A DNA stretch of 31,051 nt, from assembly GCA_041485385.1 (NCBI GenBank), contig JBGPJM010000032.1:1-31051 (forward strand), given 5' to 3'. The notes under the pieces were generated by a model. It did not search any database. It was not told the origin of the DNA and worked only from the letters and a program-made list of their open reading frames with translations. Of the stretch, positions 24,096 to 31,051 are shown one piece after another. The translations under genes were made by a program, and so were the position numbers. This DNA is from JBGPJM01 sp041485385 (GTDB taxonomy: Bacteria; Planctomycetota; Phycisphaerae; Phycisphaerales; UBA1924). Within the stretch, counting starts at the first letter, position 1. Every line of letters begins with the position of its first letter.

Positions 24096-25275
24096 AGGAA
24101 CCTCCTGATTCGTCCTGCCCGACCGGCGGCGGCGCCGTGTACACCCGCACGCCGTTGACATACACCTCAATCACGCGGCTCTCCAGCCGCAGCGGGTCCC
24201 CCGAGAACACCACAATGTCCGCATCCATCCCAGGCTTCAGCGACCCGACCCGCCCCTCCACGCCCGCCACGCGCGCCGCCCCCACCGTCAGCCCCCGCCG
24301 CGCCGCCGCCGCGTCCATGCCGTACCGCACCGCCAGCGCCGCCGTCACTCGCAGACCCGCGGCCTCTCCCAGCGGCGTGCCGCCCGTGAACGCCACGTCC
24401 GCCCCCGCCCGCTCCAGCGCCCCTGCCCCCTCGAGCGTTCGCGGCGACGAGGTGAACGTGTACGGCCCCACGATCGTCGCCGGGCGCGACGGACCGCGCT
24501 CCGCCAGGTCCGGCGCCAGCTCCACCGCATCGGCCGTGTGCACGATGTGCGGCGCGAGCTTGAACTCGCCGAATGTCCGCAGTGCCCCGTCCACGTCCTC
24601 GGTCGCCTCGCAGATCACGATCGCGTCCAGCTTTCCCGCCAGCACCTGCGCCACACGGGCAGCCCCCTTGCCGTCGCGTGCGGCCGCCAGCGCCCCGCGG
24701 AGCAGCACCAGCGCGCCCGGCCGGCTGGTGGGCTCGCGATCGGTGCTGAACACGCTCGTGCCCAGCGCGAACACAAGCGGGCCATCAGTCCGCAACGCAT
24801 CCACGCGAGGGCCCGCGGTCCACGTGCGCACGGTCGCCGCGACGCCGCTGATGACGTTCGAGGGCTGCGGCGTGATCATCACCGCCGTGATGCCGGCCCG
24901 CAGGGCCCTCCCCAGCGCCGGGTCGCCGGGATCGACCGCGTCGATCGCGCTCACCGAAGGATCGACCGCCTTGGCCCTCTCCAGGTTGTTCTGGAACTCG
25001 CCGATCGCCGAGCACAGGTCGATCAATCCCGGGCAGATCACCGCCCCCTCGTGCCGGACGATCTTCAGCCCCGCCTGCTCTTTGATCTCGTCGGCCTTCG
25101 CCAGACGTTCGACCTTGCCGCCGGCGATGACGACGGCCCCCAGGTCGCTCAGCGTGCCATCGGGGGCAACGGCGCGGGCGCAGATAATCGCCGTCCGGTC
25201 CTGCCCCCAGGCCCCGGCCGTCAGCGACACCGCGCCCGCGATCAGCGCCAGAATGCCCCGCACTGGGTGCCTCAT
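24088..25275 (-). CDS. Exported amidohydrolase-like protein G (short form)
   Basis: A protein of 395 residues, the shortest of the array and with no long insert. Signal peptide is about 1-24. The fold is recognised by GAVVIAGGKVERL, PGLIDLCSAIG (82-92, HxH lost) and the C-terminal GVEGRVGSLKPGMDADIVVFSGDPL. One conserved-looking His pair remains in PHIVHTADAVEL, and the Asp loop reads FTGGTP, so parts of the old site persist. The ATG at 25275 overlaps the stop of gene H by four bases (ATGA), and the stop overlaps the start of gene F by eight. Probably not catalytic by the normal mechanism. The family assignment is firm. Confidence 0.85.
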   Translation of the reverse strand: MRHPVRGILALIAGAVSLTAGAWGQDRTAIICARAVAPDGTLSDLGAVVIAGGKVERLAKADEIKEQAGLKIVRHEGAVICPGLIDLCSAIGEFQNNLERAKAVDPSVSAIDAVDPGDPALGRALRAGITAVMITPQPSNVISGVAATVRTWTAGPRVDALRTDGPLVFALGTSVFSTDREPTSRPGALVLLRGALAAARDGKGAARVAQVLAGKLDAIVICEATEDVDGALRTFGEFKLAPHIVHTADAVELAPDLAERGPSRPATIVGPYTFTSSPRTLEGAGALERAGADVAFTGGTPLGEAAGLRVTAALAVRYGMDAAAARRGLTVGAARVAGVEGRVGSLKPGMDADIVVFSGDPLRLESRVIEVYVNGVRVYTAPPPVGQDESGGSYE

Positions 25276-26948
25276 TTCATACCTTCCCGAGGCTCATTCT
25301 TCGCGGCCCGGTACAGCAGCTCCCCGCCGACCAGCACCTGGTCCACCCGCGACCCCGGGTCCAGCGGGTCGCCCGTCCACACCACCAGGTCCGCCGGCAT
25401 CCCCGCCGCCAGCCGCCCGGCCTTGTCCGAGATCCCCAGGAACTCCGCGGCATCCGTCGTCACCAGCCGCAGCGCATCCACACCCACCCCGGCATGCTGC
25501 GCCGCCAGCTGCGCCGAGAGCAGCACGAACCGGCTCGGCCACCGATCGGCCGCCTGCGGGGAGGACGGGCCGGTGCCGACGTGCCACTTCACACCCGCCC
25601 GCGTCAGCAGCGCCGCCGCGTCGATCGAGCGCCGGTGCAGCTCATCATTCCGGAAGTAGTCCCGCCCGATTACACCATCGAGAACGACCGGCGTCTCCGA
25701 CTCCGCGAGACTCGACGCCACCAGGTACGCCTCACTCCCCCCCTCAATGGCCACCTTCAGCGAGAACTCCTTCCCCAGCTCGAGCGCGTTGAGGATGTCC
25801 TCGCTGCGGTGACAGCGGATGCGCACCGGCATGTCGCCGTCGATCGCCCTCAGCAGCACGTCTGACTTGCGGTCGGCCGTGGGCTCCGTCGGCTTCTTGA
25901 GGTCCTCTTCCTTCTTCGCCGCGTCGCCGGGCTGGCCGGCGGCGGGGGGACCGGCGGGGGGGAGACCAGCGGGGGAGGGGGGGCGACCGCCGGGCTGGGG
26001 TCCCGGCTGTCCGGGCGTCCGCGGCTCCGGCTGCGCCAGCCCCGCGTCGGCGACCGCCTCATCCGCCGCGCTCTTCGGCGGAGCAGGCGGCGGGGTTGGG
26101 GATGGCGACGGCGAAGGAACTGCTGGCTTCTCCTCCGCCTTGTCCGGCTTCGGAGCCCCTCCCGCCGCGCCCTCCTTCTTCCCCTTGTCGCCGCTCTCCT
26201 TCGCGGCCTTGTCCGCGCGCTCCTTAACCTTCTTCTCGTATTCCTCCAGATCCTCTTTGTACGTGTCCAGCGCCTCGCGGTAGTCCAGCGCGCCCCGGAA
26301 CTGCTTCCGCACCTTGTCGAAGGTCTGCAACCGCTGGATCGGCGGCTCCCCCGATCCCAAATCAATACACAGCGCCGCCCGGTCCCTCAGCACCTCCCCC
26401 GCCCACGGCCCGTCCCCGGGCATGAGCCGAACCACCGCCGCCGTCCCATTGATCCCGCCCGCTCCCCCCTGCGGCGAAATGTACGCCACCGTCACGCCGT
26501 TCCGCACCGCGTCCTTGAACAGATCCGTCGCATAACGATCGAACCCATCGAACGCCCGCGCCGTCGGATCCCCCTGTTCGCCGCGCCCACCCGGCCCCGT
26601 CGGCGGCTGTGTCCCCATCCCCAGCGATCCATCCACATCAATCAGCCCAGGCGTGACCGTCATCCCCGAGAGGTCCACGATCGTCGCGTCCTCCGGCACC
26701 TTCACGTCCTTGCCGATCTGCCGCACCTGCCCGCCCACCACGACGATCGAGCCGTCCTCGATCACCGGCCCCGCCATCGTCACGATGCGGGCATGCTGGT
26801 ACACCGTCGCACTCTGGTTCCGCCCGCCGCCCAGCAGCCCGCCAAGCTGGGCCCGGGCCCCCGGGGCGCAGGCCAACCCCGCCGCCGCGGCCAAGATCGC
26901 CGCCAGACGGCCCGAACGAAACAAGGCATCGGTTCTGCAAGGCCGCAT
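25272..26948 (-). CDS. Exported amidohydrolase-like protein H with charged helix and Pro-rich insert (first gene of array)
   Basis: A protein of 558 residues from ATG 26948; an upstream GTG at 26987 would add 13 residues and is less likely. Signal peptide to about 33. N-terminal sandwich (DGSIVVVGGQVRQIG), then PGLIDVDGSLG (100-110, HxH lost). A Lys/Glu-rich helix (about 215-262) is followed by a Pro/Gly/Ser-rich linker (about 265-345). H380 in RIRCHRSEDI keeps the strand-five His. The C-terminal LGISDKAGRLAAGMPADLVVWTGDP is standard. Organisation closely parallels gene B, including the insert position, suggesting the two derive from one duplicated ancestor or share a partner. It opens the array. 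Upstream lie an inverted repeat and a TAGGCT box that may regulate the whole operon. Confidence 0.85.
   Translation of the reverse strand: MRPCRTDALFRSGRLAAILAAAAGLACAPGARAQLGGLLGGGRNQSATVYQHARIVTMAGPVIEDGSIVVVGGQVRQIGKDVKVPEDATIVDLSGMTVTPGLIDVDGSLGMGTQPPTGPGGRGEQGDPTARAFDGFDRYATDLFKDAVRNGVTVAYISPQGGAGGINGTAAVVRLMPGDGPWAGEVLRDRAALCIDLGSGEPPIQRLQTFDKVRKQFRGALDYREALDTYKEDLEEYEKKVKERADKAAKESGDKGKKEGAAGGAPKPDKAEEKPAVPSPSPSPTPPPAPPKSAADEAVADAGLAQPEPRTPGQPGPQPGGRPPSPAGLPPAGPPAAGQPGDAAKKEEDLKKPTEPTADRKSDVLLRAIDGDMPVRIRCHRSEDILNALELGKEFSLKVAIEGGSEAYLVASSLAESETPVVLDGVIGRDYFRNDELHRRSIDAAALLTRAGVKWHVGTGPSSPQAADRWPSRFVLLSAQLAAQHAGVGVDALRLVTTDAAEFLGISDKAGRLAAGMPADLVVWTGDPLDPGSRVDQVLVGGELLYRAAKNEPREGMK
25944..25983 (+). 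other. G-quadruplex-prone tract opposite the Pro-rich linker of gene H
   Basis: The plus strand has G-runs at 25944-25949, 25956-25962, 25971-25975 and 25977-25983, with loops of one to eight bases. Like the tract in gene B, it is the complement of proline/glycine codons and sits on the template strand. Confidence 0.5.
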
Positions 26949-27010
26949 CAAGGGTTCCCGGCAGCTGATCGGAGGGCGCACCGGCACGCCGGAGCACGCC
27001 CGGAGGCCGA

Positions 27011-27036
27011 CTCAATAGCCTAGCCGATCAATTGAG
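27011..27036 (-). promoter_or_regulatory. Inverted repeat overlapping a TAGGCT box upstream of the amidohydrolase array
   Basis: CTCAAT (27011-27016) and ATTGAG (27031-27036) are perfect inverted arms separated by 14 bases. On the minus strand a TAGGCT box (27022-27017) lies between them, 68 bases before the start of gene H. The arrangement fits an operator overlapping a -10 element, but no -35 is evident, so a simple stem-loop is an alternative. Confidence 0.35.
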
Positions 27037-27049
27037 GAGGAGCGGGGGG

Positions 27050-27085
27050 GCAACCGTTTCTATGTCGCCGTAAACACCGGGTTGC
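27050..27085 (-). other. Imperfect hairpin downstream of abgT
   Basis: GCAACC (27050-27055) pairs with GGTTGC (27080-27085), and the next GTTT (27056-27059) with AAAC (27072-27075), leaving a four-base bulge (27076-27079). It lies 54 bases after the abgT stop. Without a T-run on the minus strand it is at best a weak or factor-dependent terminator. The rest of 26949-27138 shows no gene. Confidence 0.25.
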
Positions 27086-27138
27086 AGGAGGGCACCAGCC
27101 TGCGTCCCTCTTCTGCTCGCTGCTTTCTGCACACTTCT

Positions 27139-28734
27139 TCACTTCCCCACCCCATACCACAACCCGCCCCCCGGCCCCAGCGGAATCCCCATCTGTACCC
27201 ACAAGACCAGCATCGCCGTCCACACCACCCAGAACACCACCGCGTACGGCAGCATCAGCGCCACCAGCGTCCCCATCCCCGCCTTGGGCACGTACTTCTG
27301 CATCACCACCAGGATCACGATCAGGTACGAGTTCAAGGGCGTAATCGTGTTGGTCACCGAATCTCCCACGCGGTACGCCGCCTGCGTCAGCGCCGGGCTG
27401 ATCCCCACCTGCATGAGCATCGGCACGAACACCGGCGCGATGAACGCGTACTTCGCCGACGCCGACGCGATCAGCAGGTTCAGCATCATCACCATGCACA
27501 CGAACGCCACCAGCAGCGCCCACGGCGGCAGCTCCGCGCTCGCCAGCGCCTGGCCCCCCTTCATCGCCACCATCACCCCAAGGTTCGAGTACCTGAAATA
27601 CTCGATGAACTGCGCCGCGAAGAACGCCAGCACGATGTACGGCCCCATCTCCGACATCGTGCTCCCCATCATCCGGGCCGCATCCTTGTCGCTCTTGATC
27701 GTTCCCGCCACCACCCCGTACGCCACCCCCGGCGTCAGGAACACGAAGAACAAAAGCGGCACGATCGACGCGATCCATCGCGCGCTCGGGTCGCTCCTCA
27801 GATACAGCGGCCAGCCCGGGACCGTCACCATCGCCACCACCAGCCCGATCGTGAGCGCGAAGACGACCCCCGCTGCGGCCAGCCCCCGGCGCTCCTGGGG
27901 CTTCAAGAGGTGCGAATGGTCCCCCGCCATCGGCGCCGCGGGCCCTCCGTGCTCCGGCGCCAACCCGCGGAACCGCGGCTCGATGATCCGCGCCGTCACC
28001 CACCACCCCGCCCCCGTCAAGAGGAACGTCGCGGCGATCATGAAGTACCAGTTGCACGTCGGCTTCACCGTGCACGCCGGGTCGATGATCTGCGCCCCCG
28101 CCTGCGTCAGCCCCGCCAGCAGCGGGTCCAGGCTCGTAATGCACAGGTTGGCGCTGAACCCGCCCCCGATCCCCGCGAACACCGCCCCGATCCCCACCAG
28201 CGGCGACCGCCCCGTCGCCTTGTACAGCACCGCCGCGATCGGCGGCAGCACCACGTACCCCGCGTCCGTCGCCAGCGAGGCGTTCACCCCCAGGAAGACC
28301 ATCATCGGCGTGAGCAGCGACCCCGGCGTGCGGGCCGCCACCGCCTTCAGCAGCGCCCCCACGCACCCGCTCCGCTCCGCCAGCCCGATCCCCATCAGCC
28401 CCACCAGCACGATCCCCAAGGGCGGAAAGTTGATGAAGTTCCGCACCATCGACGAGAGGCACCAGTAGAGGCCGTCGGCACTGAGCAGCCCCTGGGCCGT
28501 GACCGTCTCGGTCCCCTCCACGCGGGCGATGTCCTTCCCATCCACGATCGCGTGCACGATCTTCGGTTTCTCCACCGACCACCCCCGCCAGGCGCCGATC
28601 TGCGAGATCACCATCACCAGCACCGCCCCGACGATAAACAGCGTCGCCGGGTCCGGCAGGCGGTTACCCAGCCGCTCGACGCGCGACAGCACCCCGCGAG
28701 ATCGGGGCGGTTCCGTTGGTGCCGGCGCGGTCAT
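27139..28734 (-). CDS. abgT: AbgT-family transporter (p-aminobenzoyl-glutamate transporter type)
   Basis: A protein of 531 residues with ten or more hydrophobic segments. The first segment (RLPDPATLFIVGAVLVMVIS), the MVRNFINFPPLGIVLVGLMG region, the VFLGVNASLATDAGYVVLPP stretch and the C-terminal TPLNSYLIVIL plus GMGTLVALMLPY segments are all hallmarks of the AbgT family. A periplasmic region of about 60 residues (WSVEKPKIVHAIVDGK) follows the first helix, as usual. Known members import p-aminobenzoyl-glutamate or export sulfonamides. ATG 28734 was chosen because the longer frame overlaps the divergent gene. It is on the same strand and immediately upstream of the amidohydrolase array, so import of a related amino-acid conjugate produced or processed by those proteins is plausible. 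Confidence 0.93.
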   Translation of the reverse strand: MTAPAPTEPPRSRGVLSRVERLGNRLPDPATLFIVGAVLVMVISQIGAWRGWSVEKPKIVHAIVDGKDIARVEGTETVTAQGLLSADGLYWCLSSMVRNFINFPPLGIVLVGLMGIGLAERSGCVGALLKAVAARTPGSLLTPMMVFLGVNASLATDAGYVVLPPIAAVLYKATGRSPLVGIGAVFAGIGGGFSANLCITSLDPLLAGLTQAGAQIIDPACTVKPTCNWYFMIAATFLLTGAGWWVTARIIEPRFRGLAPEHGGPAAPMAGDHSHLLKPQERRGLAAAGVVFALTIGLVVAMVTVPGWPLYLRSDPSARWIASIVPLLFFVFLTPGVAYGVVAGTIKSDKDAARMMGSTMSEMGPYIVLAFFAAQFIEYFRYSNLGVMVAMKGGQALASAELPPWALLVAFVCMVMMLNLLIASASAKYAFIAPVFVPMLMQVGISPALTQAAYRVGDSVTNTITPLNSYLIVILVVMQKYVPKAGMGTLVALMLPYAVVFWVVWTAMLVLWVQMGIPLGPGGGLWYGVGK

Positions 28735-28798
28735 GCGGCCGATTGTGACGCAGGGAGGGCCGGCACGCAACCGCCAGCCGGCCGGGCGCGGGCGAAGG

Positions 28799-28828
28799 TT
28801 TACAGCCGCAACGCCCGGCGGGTATTCT
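28799..28828 (+). promoter_or_regulatory. Sigma70-type promoter for the POT transporter gene
   Basis: TTTACA (28799-28804) matches the -35 consensus at five of six positions. TATTCT (28823-28828) matches the -10 at four of six, with an 18-base spacer. The implied transcript would have a 5' leader of about 40 bases ending in GGAG five bases before the ATG at 28876. It lies in the 141-base divergent region shared with abgT. Confidence 0.55.
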
Positions 28829-28875
28829 CTCCCCACTCGCAGGGCGATATCCGGCCTTCGGGAACTGGAGCAGCC

Positions 28876-30954
28876 ATGACCAGCAGCAACATCCCGCCGG
28901 GAATGCCCGGGTCCTCCCGCGATGCCGACCTGGAAGACCCCGCGCTCCGGGGCCTGGCAGCGGGGGTCGCTGCACCCCTCGAGGTCAAGCACCCGCGCGG
29001 GCTCTACACCCTCTTCATGACCGAGATGTGGGAGCGGTTCTCCTTCTACGGCATGAAGGCCCTCCTGGTCCTCTACCTGATCACCATCATCTCGGTCGGC
29101 TCGCTCAAGCCGGGCGTGTACGACACCACCATCGAGTTCCGCGACAAGACCGCCGACGCCGCCCAGACCCGCACGCACCAGATCGTCGTTGACCAGCCCA
29201 ACTTCCAACCGCCCGCTCCGCCCGCCGACCCCGGCCCGGGGATCGCCGGTGCGCTGAAGGTCGAGCCCGTCGTTCCGCCCGTCATCTCTCGCAGCTGCCG
29301 GAGCGTAACGAACGCCACGATCGAGTACACCATCACCAACACCTCGGCCCAGCCGATCGACTACGTCATCTCTCTGCTCCGCAAGAAGGACCAGCCCGTC
29401 CTGCTCACCGTCAACAAGGCCACCTCACCCGTCACCGGCAAGCTCGACGCGGGCAAATCGGAAAAGTTCAAGATCGCCGTCAACCCCGTCGAGAGCGGCA
29501 AGGGCTGGACCAAGGAGCAGGCCGGCACGCTCATGGGCTGGTACGCCGGCCTGGTCTACCTCACGCCCATGATCGGCGGCTTCCTCGCCGACCGGTTCCT
29601 GGGCACGCGCCGGGCGATGATCCTGGGCGGCTCCATTATCGCCCTCGGCCACTTCACCCTCATGCTGGGCGAGCTCTGGTCGCTCTACCTCGGCCTTCTC
29701 TTCGTGATCTGCGGCACCGGGTTCTTCAAGTCCAACGTCTCCACCATGGTCGGCCAGCTCTACCGCCAGGGCGACCCGCGCCGCGACGCCGGCTTCACCA
29801 TCTTCTACATGGGCATCAACCTCGGCGCCTTCATCGCCCCGCTGCTGTGCGGGTTCCTCCGCACCAGCATCGGCTGGAAGTGGGGCTTCGGCGCCGCCGG
29901 TGTCGGGATGGTGCTGGGCCTCATCCAGTTCATCCTCGCCAAGGACAAGCATCTGCCGGGGATCGGCCTGCCACCGCCGGGGAAGAAGAATCCCGTCGAG
30001 TTCGTGGCCGCGATCGCCGTCGCCGGCCTGATGATCGCCGTCGCCTCGGCGCTCTGCTTCCCGCAGTACGTGCCCCTGGTGGCGAAGATGTACACCGCAA
30101 TCCGCCAGTCTACTGGGCTGAAGATCGGCGTGCCGGTGACGATCGTGGCGGCCGTGCTCGCGGGGATCATCGCCTTCGTCCGGGCCCAGAAGCAGGACGA
30201 CCGTGGCCCCGTCGCCTCCATTTTCATCATGGCCTTCTTCGTCATCTTCTTCTGGACCGCCTTCGAGCAGGCCGGCAACTCCATGGCCTTCTTCGCTGCG
30301 GAGCGGACCGATCGCACCCTCCCCGCCGCCCTCTCGTTCCTCGCGCCCGTCCCGGAGAATGGCGGCACGACCGCGCCCCCCGTCGCCCCCGGCGCGCCGG
30401 CCGTCGCCAAGGCGGCCAGCGAGTTCCCCGCCGAGTGGTTCCAGTCCCTCAACCCGTTGCTCATCCTGGCGCTCGCGCCCATCTTCAGCATCCTCTGGGT
30501 CCGAATGGACCGCCTGCGCCGGCCGCCGAGCACCACGCTCAAAATGGCCGTGGGCCTGATCCTGCTGGGCCTCGGCTTTGTCTTCATGGTCATGGGCGCC
30601 AGGTTCAGTGAGGGCGGCGTGAAAGTCAGCCCGCTCTGGCTCTCCGCCGCGTTCCTGGTGCATACCTGCGCCGAGCTGTGCCTCTCCCCCCTGGGTCTCT
30701 CGCTCGTGACCAAGCTGGCCCCGGTGAAGGTCGCCTCGCTCCTCATGGGTGTGTGGTTCCTGGCAAACTTCGTCGCCAACCTCGCCGCCGGCCTCATGGC
30801 CGGCCAGATCGACAAGATCGCCGCCAGCAAGGGGTTCTATTTCGGCGGCCAGGCCGATTTCTTCCTCATCTTCGTGCTCGCCCCCGCGGCCGCCGGCATC
30901 ATCGTGCTGGCGCTGGTGCCGCTGCTCAAGAAGCTCATGCACGGCAGAGCCTGA
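28876..30954 (+). CDS. POT/PTR-family peptide transporter with periplasmic beta-domain insert
   Basis: A protein of 692 residues; proton-coupled oligopeptide transporters usually have about 450-520. The E50-x-x-E53-R54 motif in EMWERFSFYG and the PTR2 signature FYMGINLGAF (310-319) identify the family. Segment one (about 55-74) is followed not by a short loop but by about 135 residues (75-210). They are rich in beta-forming and Pro residues, including NATIEYTITNTSAQP, and look like an Ig- or fibronectin-like domain. The chain then resumes with GWYAGLVYLTPMIGG, the normal second segment. A smaller Pro/Ala insert lies near 500-530. Topology puts the extra domain in the periplasm. Imports di- and tripeptides by family; the insert may bind a partner or cell wall. 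GGAG supports the start. Confidence 0.93.
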   Translation: MTSSNIPPGMPGSSRDADLEDPALRGLAAGVAAPLEVKHPRGLYTLFMTEMWERFSFYGMKALLVLYLITIISVGSLKPGVYDTTIEFRDKTADAAQTRTHQIVVDQPNFQPPAPPADPGPGIAGALKVEPVVPPVISRSCRSVTNATIEYTITNTSAQPIDYVISLLRKKDQPVLLTVNKATSPVTGKLDAGKSEKFKIAVNPVESGKGWTKEQAGTLMGWYAGLVYLTPMIGGFLADRFLGTRRAMILGGSIIALGHFTLMLGELWSLYLGLLFVICGTGFFKSNVSTMVGQLYRQGDPRRDAGFTIFYMGINLGAFIAPLLCGFLRTSIGWKWGFGAAGVGMVLGLIQFILAKDKHLPGIGLPPPGKKNPVEFVAAIAVAGLMIAVASALCFPQYVPLVAKMYTAIRQSTGLKIGVPVTIVAAVLAGIIAFVRAQKQDDRGPVASIFIMAFFVIFFWTAFEQAGNSMAFFAAERTDRTLPAALSFLAPVPENGGTTAPPVAPGAPAVAKAASEFPAEWFQSLNPLLILALAPIFSILWVRMDRLRRPPSTTLKMAVGLILLGLGFVFMVMGARFSEGGVKVSPLWLSAAFLVHTCAELCLSPLGLSLVTKLAPVKVASLLMGVWFLANFVANLAAGLMAGQIDKIAASKGFYFGGQADFFLIFVLAPAAAGIIVLALVPLLKKLMHGRA

Positions 30955-30963
30955 GTCCCGTCC

Positions 30964-31051
30964 ATGACCGCTCCCGATCCACCCGCTCCGCTCTCCGCGC
31001 TGCCCCCCCGCCCCCGCCGCGGCTGGTGGGTCTATGCCGCCTGGCTCCTCG
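30964..31051 (+). CDS. Start of an unknown protein, probably membrane-anchored (cut by window edge)
   Basis: An ATG nine bases after the POT stop opens a frame that is still open at the window end. The 29 visible residues are a Pro-rich N-terminus, then Arg-Pro-Arg-Arg-Gly-Trp-Trp-Val-Tyr and the beginning of a hydrophobic segment. The positive charges before the hydrophobic stretch suggest a membrane protein with cytoplasmic N-terminus. The short gap suggests cotranscription with the transporter. The family cannot be named from so little sequence. Confidence 0.55.
   Translation, partial: MTAPDPPAPLSALPPRPRRGWWVYAAWLL

Noticed and set aside
27082..28875. A plus-strand N-terminal extension of the POT transporter by about 600 residues
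   Set aside because: It runs antisense through abgT, has a low-complexity Arg/His/Pro sequence, and the real start at 28876 has a ribosome-binding site and promoter.

Overview
The window is very G+C-rich, densely packed and wholly protein-coding; no tRNA, rRNA, CRISPR array or insertion sequence was recognised. Gene content points to a Gram-negative, possibly planctomycete (Phycisphaerae-like) bacterium. The reasons are a pseudopilin/type II secretion-like operon whose pilins carry an Ala-Phe-Thr-Leu-Ile-Glu leader, a long array of exported amidohydrolases, and proteins with long proline-rich linkers. The lineage is an inference from style, not from a marker gene.

Region 1 (1-8043, all minus strand, read right to left) is one pilus / type II secretion-like assembly operon. 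It runs: PilZ protein, GspE/PilB ATPase, GspF/PilC platform protein, three near-identical tandem major pilins, then GspH/FimT-, GspI- and GspJ-type minor pseudopilins, and a large PilX/GspK-like protein that runs off the left edge. That last protein carries a regular repeat of about 50 residues. Most junctions are 4-8 base overlaps or short gaps. The largest gap (4533-4677) lies between gspF and the pilins and contains dyad symmetry.

Region 2 (8158-14031) is mixed. A secreted sialidase-like (Asp-box) protein on the minus strand is divergent from a plus-strand HD-GYP-like protein with altered active-site residues. Next comes a SnoaL-like/endonuclease-exonuclease-phosphatase fusion interrupted by an in-frame TAG, then a fosmidomycin-resistance-type MFS transporter and a small HD-domain protein.

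Region 3 (14034-26948, minus strand) is the most striking part: eight consecutive exported amidohydrolase-superfamily genes holding nine amidohydrolase domains. Most overlap by 4-8 bases, so they look like one transcription unit with coupled translation. Only one (16898-18157) keeps the complete set of metal-binding residues (HxH, Lys, His, His, Asp). The other eight domains have lost the HxH motif and most other ligands, yet keep the fold landmarks. Several have acquired charged helical, proline-rich, cysteine-rich or beta-rich insertions.

Region 4 (27139-31051) has an AbgT-family transporter on the same strand directly upstream of the amidohydrolase array. Divergent from it is a POT/PTR-family peptide transporter with an unusual beta-rich domain of about 135 residues inserted between its first two membrane segments. 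A membrane-protein fragment is cut by the right edge. My inference is that regions 3 and 4 form an envelope system that hydrolyses and imports peptides, N-acyl amino acids or related amides, built on one active enzyme and a family of pseudoenzyme paralogues.
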